A stretch of DNA of 64,000 nt from positions 2,609,001-2,673,000 of the forward strand of contig OX344765.1 of NCBI GenBank assembly GCA_947034895.1. The letters run 5' to 3'. Each line of letters opens with the position of its first letter. The stretch's first letter is position 1. The DNA is from Rhytidiadelphus loreus. Lineage: Eukaryota; Streptophyta; Bryopsida; Hypnales; Hylocomiaceae. The position numbers were made by a program, and so were the translations under genes. Positions 47,601-59,700 of the stretch are shown piece by piece. The notes below the pieces were generated by a model. It searched no databases. It was not told the origin of the DNA and was given only the letters and a program-made list of their open reading frames with translations.

Positions 47601-49970
47601 GACGATTAGCTACATACATCAACAAACAAGTCCTGCAAGAGCCCTTCACTTTGCACTCTTATAGCAACCTTTGAATTACAAGCCTCATTGCTCAAAATTA
47701 TTGCAATGTTTCAATACTCTATCATCTTCATTGCAAGCTAGACATGTTGCACTTTGCAGTGCATATTTTTCAAAAAAATTGAGGATCTTGAAGATGAATT
47801 AGAATTGAACCGCCGTGAAAAGCTCATGCCCTGCTCGTGAAAGTCAACGGCCAATCTTTTGAAGTCAAAATTTATAATCTACCTTTTAGCTAAGTCTTTT
47901 CAAGTAATCTTTCTTCTTGTCAATTGTAGTAACAAGAAGTCTAAAGATCGTATGATTATATCCTTTCTTCTTTCGTTCCTGTTGTAATGAGATAAATGAA
48001 CCCAATGGAAACATTTTCATGTTCCTTCAACTTTCCTATTTTCCACAAGACTAGTGCTGCTAAAGGATTAAGCAATGCTAAATTCTTTGGGTTGATTCAA
48101 TCATGCATGGGATTTCTTTGTTCACTACATGTAGTATATCTTCTAAAGCTTTTGAAGTTAAAAACTTCACCAATTGTAAGGTCATGGTATTTGATTTTCT
48201 AAGAGAATTTTTTTCAACCCATTATGAAGATGAAATTTCATCATTCAAACTTTACATAACAAAATATCAATGTCCCCAAATCTAAGGAATTAAACTTCAA
48301 ATTGAAGAACTAAGTTCAATATATTTGACATTCTTTTAATAGTAAATACTTTGTATGCATTCTTTGAAATAAAAGAAAGGAAGCCTAACAAATTGATGAA
48401 AAATACTAATATGCACATAATTCATTAAATAATTGACAAATTTCAATTACAATAGTAGGAATGTTGTAGTAAGCAATTTTCACACCACAAATCAGTTTTT
48501 TTCTAAATTATCAAATATTGAAATTAGAAAGGAACATTAATAATATTTTAAATATTTAATTTTTTTGCAAAATGAAAATTGTCATTAATTTCATTTTATC
48601 AATCAAAATAGAACTATTCAAAGCTTTCCACATACACTCTAATATAAAAAAGTGGCTCCAAATTTTAAGTCTTCTAATTTGGTCAAGTTAGCTACTAGAG
48701 CAAAAATATTAAAAAAATTATTACTTTTGAAATACTTATAGGAATTGTATGAAATAAAATTAATAGGGAGTAGATGCTGATTATGAAATACACTAAAAAT
48801 ATAATGAATAAATTCAAAATCCAAAGTCAATAGAATTTGCCCAAAAATGCAAAAAATGCATTTTGGTTAATGGCAAGCTTAATGTTGGGATCAAATTTTC
48901 TCTACTTGTAGGTGCTAATCATATTTACATAGATACAGAATAAAGAAATTGGATAGTTTATGAATCTTGTTGAAAGTGAATGAACTGTATATCTAGGAAT
49001 TCAACCATGCAAATGGATAGAAAAGTAAGATTGTTGTTTGTCTTTGAAGAAAATACAAGAAGGATACATTGTCATGATTGAAAGATAATAACATATATTT
49101 GCACATGAATATGCAAAAATATAATTTCCATTCTCAAGATACCTCCACATATATCATGGACATATTTGATGACTGGAAGGGGCTTCCAATGGATGTGGAG
49201 TCAAAAGAATTGGCCAAGAATTTAAACCTAAGCTCTTGTAAAGTGATGAAAGTATGATAAATTTGGACTTACATACTATAATTATATTGTTATGAAGAAT
49301 ACTAGCTAAAAACTGATGACTTTGGAAGATCCACTTAGTTTACCATATCCAAAACACATGAATTAGTTTAGGCCACATCAAAAAATATAAAATGTCCACA
49401 TGCATTTACTTAAATGATCAAGTATCCAGTTATGGAGTTTCATTGTATACAATTCTTTTTTAATCCACCAAATATTCTTGGTTTCTTTATGGGTGGGAAG
49501 TTGCCATCTAACATTCTTTCTAAATAATAATTTTGGGTAATTATGTAATTATTTCTAATATCCACAAATTACAAAGTCTTCCATAAGCAAATTTTGAGTG
49601 GCATTCTCATATCTTAGGTACTACATCTTTTACCATAGTGATGTATGCATTTATCTATTACAATTGCCTAAAGTTTCCTCACTAAGGTAGAAATACCATA
49701 AATGGTTAAAATTGCACACACTTTACAATTAACTCCATTGTCTTCTTTTGATTTGCATCCTCCCTTGATTTGCTTTACATTGGCAAGTATAGAGGGTTGC
49801 ACTGAGGATGGTTAGTGGTCGCAAGTTCATTTGGTAGATTTTTCTAATTTGTGTCTTAATTTCAATGCCTTAATGTAGAACACTGTCCGATTAGAATCTA
49901 CTCATTGTCTAGATTTATCAGAGCATACCAACATTACAATGTACTTAAGAAAATAGCTGACATTAGCCAT
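44608..49970. other. AT-rich intergenic with a solo CACTA end
   Basis: No gene supported. 45105-45120 ends in CGGTTTTCTTCTAGTG, an exact match to the right end of the CACTA-type MITE at 7664-7860, but no left end is visible upstream. Scattered small frames show no family features. Confidence 0.45.
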
Positions 49971-50904
49971 TCTTGACTGGTCCTGGCGTCCGTCGCCTTC
50001 CTGCACCGGGAAGCCCCTTTCACGAGTCATTGCGTTGACGCGCTTTCAAGGTTTCCCAACTAAAAGAGGGCTCAGGTCCTTGAAAATCTTGTCATGATTC
50101 CTGTGTGAGAGACTAAGTCATGGTCCCCACAAACCTTCTTCTTCTAGGAAATGCACAAGCACATCGACAGCAGCGTTTGCTGGTAACCCACTGAATATGC
50201 AGAGATTGTTTAATCAGTGCATCATTAGTGCGACCATTTGCTGGTTGTTGTTGTTGTTGTTGTTGTTTTGAATTCTGTGTGCATTTGGAGAGAAGGATGC
50301 GACGAGCATGAGCTTCATGTTGGTAGCACGACCGTGAACTCTAGCTGCTTCCCTGCTGCAGGTAAGTTTTGGTGAATTTCTTGCATGAAGCTTGATCTTA
50401 ACGTGGGAGGTCAGATCGATCAATGCTTGGTTTTAGGATTTTTCTGCTTGTTGAATGCGCGCCCAGAGGACTCGTTCTGTGGTTTGGGGGATTAATTCCG
50501 AGTTGGATGTGGTATAAAATCGATCTTTAGAAGCTTGATCCAGATTCGTGCTTGCTCAATTTAGAAACCTAAAAGCTTAATTGGGAAAGAGACGAGCACT
50601 GTAGTACTGCTGTGAACCTTGTTGTTTCCAATTTTTGAGGGTTACGAACATTGTGCAATGTCTGAAGGAGTCGTTGCGTTCTTGAGCGGTTGTCGGTAAT
50701 TTCTTTCAATGGGAGTGTGGTATGAAATCTTCAGGAGCTTGATACCGACACTGGAAAGTTATTTTTCAAATTTGGAAGCGTATGCTACTTTTGAAGGTGT
50801 AATGATAGCCGATCCTGTTGTGATTTTGTTGAATGGAGAAGACGCTCATAACAATCTTTCGTGATATTCCCAGATGCCGGAGAACGAAAAATAGCGGCGA
50901 CAAG
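49971..50904 (+). promoter_or_regulatory. Promoter and leader of the GDU-like gene
   Basis: GC rises from about 49980. A TTG-type trinucleotide run lies at about 50246-50268. CTGCAG/GTAAGT at 50361/50362 is a strong intron donor, and TATTCCCAG at about 50873 is a possible acceptor. With that leader intron the mature leader carries a six-codon upstream ATG frame (50874-50894) before the main start at 50905. Confidence 0.45.
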
Positions 50905-51381
50905 ATGTCTGACGATAATTGGCGACCTGATGATGGACATGGTCCGGATTTAGGAGGCGAGCCGTCATCGTCTTCCAGAAGCGTGCCGATCTACGTGCTG
51001 TTCCTCATCATGCTGGCCTCCGGGATCTTCACGCTCGTCTTCTTGTGGATCTGCGTACAGTGCTTCTACCACAAGCGGCGCATTAGGCGCTCGAGGGCGG
51101 ACATCGAACGGAACGCGGCAGCGCAACGGCCGTGGCAAGCAGAAGCTCCCGCGGATGGAGCTCTAGCAAAAGATTCGGAAGCGGACGCGAAGCGTTGCGA
51201 CGCCACCGAGGTTGAGTTGACGTATGTGGTGATGGCGGGCGAAGAGCAGCCCACCTTCTTGGCAAAGCCTCTCAGAAATACTAATTCAGAAGAGGAGAAG
51301 CCTTCGGTTTCGTCTCCGACTAAGTTTGAGAGAGACGAAGCCTTCGATGCTGCAAAGCTGGACAAAACCTCAACCTCATGA
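50905..51381 (+). CDS. GLUTAMINE DUMPER-like single-pass membrane protein
   Basis: A 158-residue protein with one membrane helix (about residues 28-53, VPIYVLFLIMLASGIF...) followed by a basic stretch (HKRRIRRSR), which places the C-terminus in the cytosol. Residues 105-122, ELTYVVMAGEEQPTFLAK, match the VIMAG domain of the plant GLUTAMINE DUMPER family. Those proteins raise amino-acid export and interact with a RING ubiquitin ligase at the plasma membrane. Length fits the family (about 110-160 residues). The frame is open to an upstream ATG at 50833, but the predicted leader intron removes it and 50905 gives the usual short N-terminus. Assignment rests on TM-plus-VIMAG architecture; function in amino-acid export is inferred. 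No intron in the coding part. Confidence 0.75.
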   Translation: MSDDNWRPDDGHGPDLGGEPSSSSRSVPIYVLFLIMLASGIFTLVFLWICVQCFYHKRRIRRSRADIERNAAAQRPWQAEAPADGALAKDSEADAKRCDATEVELTYVVMAGEEQPTFLAKPLRNTNSEEEKPSVSSPTKFERDEAFDAAKLDKTSTS

Positions 51382-52838
51382 GAATTGAGAATTAGGGTTT
51401 TTCAATAAGGTGAGAGCATTATTACCACCGGTCTTCTGTAAAATCAATAGCGTGTCACTGGATTTAAGGTAGGAACTTACAAAGGTTCCCCCATTCTGCT
51501 GCGATTCTACATGTGTACGTCCCCAAGTTTTATCCAGAACTCTGAAAATTGGCAGGAGGAGCATTGAATACTGGAAAAAAAATCTGGGCAAGATTTTTTG
51601 AAGTTGACCTTGTTCTGGATACTGGAAGCAGGAGGTGACTTGCTCGTCCTCTTGACTTCTTCTAATCTCCTTTTGGATTGTACATATCTTCTAATTTAGA
51701 TTGTACATATCTTTCATGTAAAATAGTTTACTAAACTCTTTTAAATTGATGTGAAGAAGATGTTAATTTATGGTTAGGGGGCTTGAGATAGAGTATATGA
51801 CACGTAACAAAGGGTGTCAAAGTTCGTGATTTCTCCTGCCAGATTTTGCTGTTCTAGGACTTGTGCTTCTCTGAGCCCAGAAGTTTTTCTCCCTGGACTT
51901 GCTCCTTCAAAAAGCTTCAAGTGTTGTGAGCCTAGAGTTATCTCCAAAGTGCATGCTCTTGTGTAGAGTTTTCAAGCCTCTCTAAAGAGAGTGCCTCTAT
52001 TTTGGGATTGAAAGTTTGCATTTGACACTTGCTTGTTTGTATGCATTCATTCTTTTTCTCTCTGTGGTGGAGAGGAGGATTTTTGAGAGTGGTTTTGCTT
52101 CTATAATTAGGAGACCTTTTGTTGTAAATAAGTACACTGAAATGCATCTAGAAGATGAGAGGACACAAATAGGTGTTCTTCAAATTATATGATATAGTTT
52201 TCTTTTTTGTGGATATTGTAATGCTTTGTTTCATGTTTAGATTACTTTTTGTACATACTCCAAGATGGAAGCCCAAGTGTTGAACCTTGAATGAGTCCTT
52301 TGTTTGAGAACTTGTATCCTTATGTTGTTTCAAATAAGAATTAACTTTTAATAAAATTGCACAAATGGCCCAAAGTATTGTGATCCATTGTCATAAATTC
52401 ATCCATGCATGTGATCACATATTCAATCATCGAGTCAATCATGCATATTTTCATTCAAATCTAGAAGCAATCTTGAGTTTTAAATTAGGTTCTAGAAAAC
52501 TAAAGAAAATGTTACGTATATGCATCAAGGTGTTCATGCAAATGTTGCAATGTTATACATCTACACATGTTCATTCAATTAGCTTGAGTGTTGGAATAGT
52601 GCAAAATCCTATTTGTGTCCCCAAATGTATATATAAGGTTCACAATTAGTTTAACCTTTACTAATCTGCTTGGTGCCAAGTCGTTTTCAATACATTCATG
52701 ATTATCTTTTATGAAATTTAATGAAGTATACTATAGTATTGAATTTCAAAAAAGTTAATATAGAATAGTTGATTTGGAACAACATATTTTTGGAAGAATG
52801 TAGCTCAAGACCAAAATTTTGCATCCTTGTTCAGGCTT
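51382..52838. other. 3' region of the GDU-like gene and intergenic DNA
   Basis: The first few hundred bases have exon-like composition and may be the 3' untranslated region. The rest is AT-rich with no supported gene. Confidence 0.4.
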
Positions 52839-52842
52839 TTAA

Positions 52843-53486
52843 CCCCTAAATGCCCAAGGCCTGTTTTGAGCTTCTTGAAATTTGCTCTAAATTGATCAAA
52901 ATGCCAACATTTTTGATAAGTTGTATCAATTTTGAACTATAACTGTACAAATTCAAACAAGACATATTAGAGATCTCATAGGAAAAGAAAACACAACAAC
53001 ATCATTTAAGGAGTGAAAGATTATAATGTTTGACCATGGGGGTGTTAAAACTGCAAAAGTGATGTGAAGTCTTTCAATCTTCTTTTCACAAGTCAAATCT
53101 AAGAAGTTGGTGACGAAAAAAATATGAGGTTAAAGGGCCCAACATGTATAACTCCAATCAATTTATGGCCTTTCAAAATCTATTCTACAATTTTTTTAAA
53201 TGAATTCTCATTGTGATTTTTTTTCCAAGATCTAGTGTATTTGAGGCTCATTTCCAAGAGCTCTCAATACTACATGAAATCAAGATTGCAATGGGTACCC
53301 TTGCATAAAATCTTGAATAGAAAAATCACTATCATTTATTTTCAAGATCGGATTTTTGATACTAAAACTAGGCTTCAAGAAGAACTTTCCAAAAATATAA
53401 ACTACTAAAAATAGCAACTTGATAAAGTTTTATTTAACTTCAAAGTTTTGCAAACACCAGATTTTGGTGCCTTGGGCATTAAGGGG
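52843..53486 (+). mobile_element. piggyBac-type MITE family 2, copy b
   Basis: 644 bp, TTAA at 52839-52842 and 53487-53490. The left end is CCCCTAAATGCCCAAGGC and the right end, complemented, is CCCCTTAATGCCCAAGGCACC. Collinear with 43967-44603 throughout. Confidence 0.88.
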
Positions 53487-54065
53487 TTAAGTGCATCCTA
53501 TATGCATGGAAGTTCTAAATTTTATAACAATTAAAGTTGTTTGTGAAGTACGACATAGACAATGACATCAAAGATAAGCTCTAACATGTAGAGTTTTTGG
53601 TAAGGTGCCTACCACCTAATTACATTATTTAATTCCCTTATTTTTTTTTGTTAAATCTTGTTGAAAGTCTAAAGGATAACATATGAATAAAGTATGAATT
53701 TTTAAAGTGCTAAAATTAAGTGTACCCAATAGCAACCCTAGGCTCTCATGAATAGAGGTTGTACATTTTAGGCAAGAATTAGTAGAAGTTAATTTTAGAA
53801 GCTAAGGTGTACTTACCTTTAAAGTATGTTTCAAGGAACGTGATTCTTCACATCCCTATCTTGGTGTCGTTTGAATTTGAACTTGAAAAATTCCAGGCAC
53901 TGCAAAGTACAAGATTCCCCATATCATGAACCAAAACTAATTTCCTCATGGGAAATTGCTTGCATAACGTCTTCTTGAAGGAAGGAAGGAAGAGGAGTCA
54001 AGAATAGGTCCGCATCAATCAAACTCGGATTGGTGGGAAAGCAAGGAATGGAGAAAGGTTGCTGA

Positions 54066-55244
54066 GAATTTGGGTTCAGAAGAGAGACGAGAGAATTCAC
54101 TGGAGCATGGTGTGGCTTCTCACTGCCAAGCAGTGCTATAGTGACAGAACAACAAAAAGTACGAGGCTTATGCAAAGGCAGTGAGCTTAGTCTCATAGTC
54201 CAAAACGTCCCACACTTCCCCGTTGGTGAAAAGTCATATACTGATCCACAATTTTCCAGGCTTCATTTGCCGCTGGTGAGAAGCGAAGCATTTGCTTCCC
54301 GTGGTTTGGCAATTTCACAGCCATTGCAAGCCCATTAGAGGATCTTGAAAGATTATCCAAAATAGCTCTGCTTGTTGACATTGCCATAGGGTTTATAGTG
54401 CACGGTGTGCAACTATGCATCTACACTGCGACAACCCTGAGTGCTCTCAGCCGCGTCGGCTACATCACGTATGTATCTCGTTCAACTCAATGTGTTACTC
54501 TGATTCTTCAATTTCTTGGTGAACATGGTTTCGTGTTCTCTTATGAATTGAGAAGATCGAAACGTATATGGTGTTATTTGCATTTTGACATTATATGTAC
54601 GAGTGTAATTCTTGGGAGGTGTATTGAATTGTGAAGAGATCTCTAGATGTTAGAGTCTAATTTGGTCAATCAAATTTGTATGAACTTCTTGTGCAAGTAT
54701 TGTAGACCACTATAATTAAGTGACAATGGACAATCCCATTTCCATTTCCACTTCAAGACGACTGGCCATGAACATTGAGTTTGTACCGCTTGTTAGTAAG
54801 TCTAATTAAGGATTTGAACAGATGAGTTGCTGTGGTATTAACAGAGTCAGAATAGGAAACGAGATCAGGTCCCAACGAGTTTTAATATCCTCAACCGTAG
54901 AAATTGATAGCCTCATGGAAATTTGGAATTCTTTGCAGCATACATGGCGAGGGAATCCAAAACTCGAGACTAAAGCAGGTTTTCGAGTTGTCTATGAGGC
55001 TGGGGGACTCCATTGTCAGCGCGGTACTTGATCTGCTTGTGAAATTATTTATCAAGTCTTGCTCTGCCATTCCCATTCTTTTGCAAATCATTGGTAATGC
55101 AAAGGATGTAACTTAATGCTCTGTGTCGGTTTTCAGCAACTGCTAAACTTTGCATTCACCATCTAAAATCAATAATTTGGTGCTGCAGACGATAGATTTC
55201 ATGAATATTTTCCAGAGGCCAGAAAGACCACCCCCTCTTGTTAA
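54066..55244 (+). CDS. Unidentified spliced gene, four exons, 5' end unclear
   Basis: Segments 54066-54158, 54260-54468, 54939-55093 and 55189-55244 are each bounded by usable AG and GT signals, and their phases fit (0, 2+1, 1+2). They give about 170 residues ending TTPSC and TAA. The first segment has no ATG and is open only after a TGA at 54063, so an earlier exon or a different start is needed. The product has hydrophobic stretches (KIALLVDIAIGFIVHGVQL and VSAVLDLLVKLFIKSC), suggesting a membrane or membrane-associated protein, and a charged end (DDRFHEYFPEARK). I do not recognise the family. Composition is gene-like relative to the flanks. It could be a truncated gene or a short plant-specific one. 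Confidence 0.45.
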
Positions 55245-56106
55245 TGCCGCAGGCACTTGAAGTAAAAGCCTTCTACTGCCATGATTTTGCCCCTGCAAAT
55301 CTAAGCAAGTTTGAAATGTGCGAATGTTCATACCCCGCCAAATCGTACTCAATGCTTTGAGTTGGTACTAAATGGTACTCAATGTGCTTTGCAATCCTTT
55401 GTACAATGTGTTGTCCTTACATGCTATGCAAGAGAAATGGCGGTTACTAGAAGTAGAAATCATAACTAACATTCTGGCAATGTGACATTTTCAAGTTTTT
55501 CTCTAGTGTCATTTAGACGATGGCTTTCAATTCCTCAACCGTCTTCTATGTAGTTGCAATTATTCATATTCTTGAATTACGGATTTCTTCAATGAACTAG
55601 AATTATCAGCCGTCTCTTAGTGGACATTTCAGTACTACTGCCAATTCAGAGTTGAGCCAATGCACCACCATTTCTTCTTCAAGGCATTATTTGAATACAA
55701 ATTGTTCACTTTGTAACATGTGTAGTCAACCTCATGTTTGTTTATATTTTTGGGCTCTCCATAATTATGAGTTGTACTCTTTAGAATCCATTTTTTACTC
55801 AATTGACTTAATTGTTTCCTTAAAAAAAATAACACACATCTCTGCCCATCACACTTCCCCCCCCTGCTAAAATTGTCTGCCCAAAGAAGGCTATTTCAGT
55901 AGTCCACTGAACTAGGGCACATCAAAATTTTAACCAAAACCATACTTGTTGCACAACATGTATTTTACTCTTCAATTTGCAGTCACTATTAGTCTTGCTG
56001 TCATGACCACAAGAAGTGGAACTTGTCCAAAAAAAATGGTGAATGAAATTTCTCATTTCTCAGTCTGCAGTGAGCTTTCAACTCTGTTCGTCATACAGAA
56101 ATTGGA
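55245..56106. other. Intergenic, no supported gene
   Basis: Possible 3' untranslated region of the preceding gene, then AT-rich sequence with short frames only. Confidence 0.4.
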
Positions 56107-56128
56107 CGTTGGAGCACTTAGGGGTTAA
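56107..56128 (-). repeat. Solo piggyBac-like end with TTAA
   Basis: Read on the minus strand: TTAA then CCCCTAAGTGCTCCAACG. Its closest match is the left end of the MED16-intron element at 60746 (CCCCTAAGCGCTCAAATG). No partner end was found to the left. Confidence 0.5.
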
Positions 56129-56359
56129 TAAGAGAACAAAGAGCAGTCATATTTGGGTGTTTGAAAGGAAGATGGGGGACAAATTTTGAAGAAGTCAAAC
56201 CAATCCAAATTCTGCATCAGTTTATAAATGAAAATTCAGTTCATTACAGGTCTTATTTAGTTTTAGACCGAGCTGCTTGAAACCTACAGTATTGGTTCAA
56301 TAGTCAAAGCATTTTACTAGATACCTTGGTCACGGGGGTCCACATCCTTCCAAGGTTAA

Positions 56360-56569
56360 CCCTAGAAGAACGCCACAAATACTAAATGCATAATGGATGA
56401 CAATATCTTTCTCTGTAATCAAAAGTGTATCCTTAGAATTTTGTGTGAAAAGGGGATCTCTTCCACTAGCAGTTTTGACCTCCAATGAGTGCTCTTCGAT
56501 TTTTTGAAGCGAATGATTCACACATACCACAGGGATGATTTCCACGGTGACCAGCCCGTCGTTCTGGGG
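56360..56569 (+). mobile_element. piggyBac-type MITE family 1, copy d
   Basis: 210 bp with TTAA at 56356-56359 and 56570-56573. The left end is CCCTAGAAGAACGCC. The right end, complemented, is CCCCAGAACGACGGGCTGG, whose first ten bases equal the right end of the 5.6-kb piggyBac element. The interior matches copies a to c (GAATGATTCACACATACC, CACGGTGACCAGC). It lies 150 bp beyond the MED16 stop codon and may fall in its 3' untranslated region. Confidence 0.87.
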
Positions 56570-56718
56570 TTAAGGTTACAAGCCCAAATTTCACTCAAAC
56601 CCCCCGAAATATCTGAGATATAAGCTGAAGCAAACTCAGGATGCAGAAAAAAGACGAGGAAGTTGAACTGAAAGCCAAACTAAATTTACTTAACTTTTTC
56701 GAGCTCACCAGCAGCACC

Positions 56719-59700
56719 TCACACAATGCGAGACCAACGTCCACCACACATGGGGCACCCATGGGCCCACCTTCCAAACCAGATTTCCTTAACAAGCTGT
56801 GATGGAGGCGAAGTTCCAGTATTTTTCTTGCTAGGGACACCCAAGGCTGATGTCTGCCGACCACAGCGCAAACACTACATCCAATAACAAGAAGTTAATC
56901 AGTTACAAATTTGTCAATAAATGTTATTTAGATGGTTGAAAAATCAGGTGGTTAAATTGCAACTTGCAAGATGAGGTTATGAAGATAAACCTTGTGCCAA
57001 ACATCGTGTGATGAAGGCTTCCACTGGGACGTGATCACATCCCGGCGCGATCCAAGTAAAGTCGTAAAGCTTCCAAGCCCAACAGCAGTGCGGAGCCCAA
57101 AGGCTGCATCATGCTCAACTCGTCGGCGTTTCCGCGGCCACAACTCGATGGGGCTAGGATCCAGATTTTCTGCTTCTTCATACTTGCTCTCCGAGAAAGA
57201 AGACCCAGGCCCACCGGTTAGCATCCGACGGTTCCAGTCTTCTGCTGGAGGGTGCAATTCAAGCTCCCGCATAAGTAATCCAGCAGCATCAGCACCTCGC
57301 GGACGAGGCAAATTCTGTCGTGATCAGAAGTACTATAGATCATTAATAAATCTTCGGACATATAAATCACTACGTAACTCTAGGGCAATCTGGACGGATT
57401 CCAATTGCAAGCGATATTAGGAAACGGACCTGCATATGAGGACCGAGAGAGGCTTCTACAACCTCCGGAGCAACAGTAAACTGGCCATCCATGAAATGAA
57501 GGCGTAACGAAGGAGTATTGGGACTTTGGAGTTGGGATTTCGGTAATGGATGGGGGAGCGGTGCAGTCCGCTTACAAAGATCAACGAGCACCAAAAATAA
57601 GTATTTCACCTGTAAGGATGTGAAAGTTTGAAATTTAATAACATGCGTGGATGGGAGATCGAGATTGGAGATGCATGGATGCGAGAAAGAACATCTACAA
57701 CGGATTGTTGTCGAGAGGACAGCAAACTAGAAGCAGCATTGGTTTCAGATTTAAACCTCATCAGATGTGTAACCTTGTCCACAATTTCCGTTACCAACAC
57801 GTTGAGCTCGGGGGTTTGCGTTATCATCAGCGCCTTTGCTGACAGTACTTGCTGTTCGAGTAACGCTTTGACCACCTTCCTCTACTTTCACAAGGGCAGT
57901 GCCAAAAGTTCGTTGACCTATCAAAGGCTCCTCTTTGATAATTCCCAACTTACTACTACCATCAGCGGTCACAGCTGGTCGACCTGCAAGAATTTGAACA
58001 TGCCGAGGAAATTGTCGCTTCCGAAATATGAGACAGAAGAGGAGCAGTTGGCATAGTCTATGAAGGAAGTGGCAGTCGCTGATGAGGCGTACAGCTGGTG
58101 TGCCTGGAAATGTTGCAGTGCTGACACTTAGGGGAAGGTTTGCGGAAGGTCCAGTAACTGCTGCGCTTGCAACTGCAGAAGCAGGTGAATCCGTATTGGT
58201 GCTGCTTGAATTGATTTTGGCTATGGCTCCCTGAACCCATGCTTGGACGCCTGCTTGAACCTGGGCTGTTCCACCGCTACTTACAGTCCCTGCAGGCAGT
58301 CCTCCTGAAATAAGGACCCAATTAAGTACAAAGAGATAGGACTGGAACATAAGCCGGTTTCAGATTGACCATTAAAACCGGACAACAATTGCTGCAGAAC
58401 ATGTTTAGAGCCATCCTAAACCGAGTTCTAACATTCTCTTCACTGTTCCCGACACTAAAATCGATAATCGCTAACCCCATAATGTAGAGGTAAACCATAA
58501 AATTAGCATTCATGATATGTTCTGGGAGTCAATTTCACAAGACCAAATTCGAGTTGACTCCACATCTGAACTACAGATGGTCGACCAAGACTCTCAATCA
58601 TAGAGAAGGAAAACTAAGCAAGCATTCATAAAACCAATTCCCTCCAAAAAATCCTAAGCCTCCAAGGAATTCAAATCATCGTTTACAAGACCTAACACTC
58701 ACATTAAGCGGACTCATAAGACAGAAGTAAAGTAAAAGTCCTAGATATATCAAGAACCAAACGTTAAGCATAATTTCTGTTGTTGTGACTAAGGTCACAA
58801 TGCGTCATTTCAAAGGTTTAGATAGAATAAACCGATAAGCCAATTAGGCCCTAATTCACTTACTAACTACCGAACACACACTACAAAAGAACTGGGTGAA
58901 GCATAATACAGGCTGTTTGTTACAAAAAGTGCGGATTGTGATTGTAAAAAGCGATTTTGTACAATCATTTTAGTGATCATGTCGCTTACCCTGGCTAGCA
59001 GCGGCGGCAGAGGTAGGAGTGGCACTGTGGGTAATGGCAGATCGGGAAGCTGTGGTTGCCGAGGAAGTACCTGAGGCTGCGTGGGCTGTTAGCGTGCGAC
59101 AAAAACTAGCGTATCGCCGTAATCTTGTCAAGAAATGTGATGCGAGATCCAAAACGCTATCCACATAAGCCTGTAGGCTCATACCAACACCTATCAGCCC
59201 CACCTTTGAAAAGTCCAAATTAGCAGTTCCAGAATTGAAAAATTACACAATGAACCCACACGCAGGGCAATTGCCCTAAACAACGTTAAAACTGATAAAT
59301 GATGGTACTTGCTTTACTCCGCCATAGTTTTCGGTGAATCGAATGAAGGACACATACAGTCTATATTTAGACTTTGCGTACCAAATCCAGTAATACAGAA
59401 CCCTACTATTACTCTGGAATGAACATAGGGATTACCAAAAGATCACTCAACCAGACTTGGAACATACAGGGTGGTAAATGGAACATCCATGAAATTCGAA
59501 TACATCAAGAACAACAATTCGAAAGACCGACTTAACCGTGAGTGATGAAAATATTCAAAGTTAGAGAAAACTGCAGGACTATTCAGAGTATTTGTGCTTT
59601 GTCAAAGGAGAGCGCGACCTGAATAGTTTGCACGAGAGCAGGGTCAACAGCCATGGAATCTCCGAGCCCAGTAAGGGTTTCACTTGATGCTTGCCATGGC

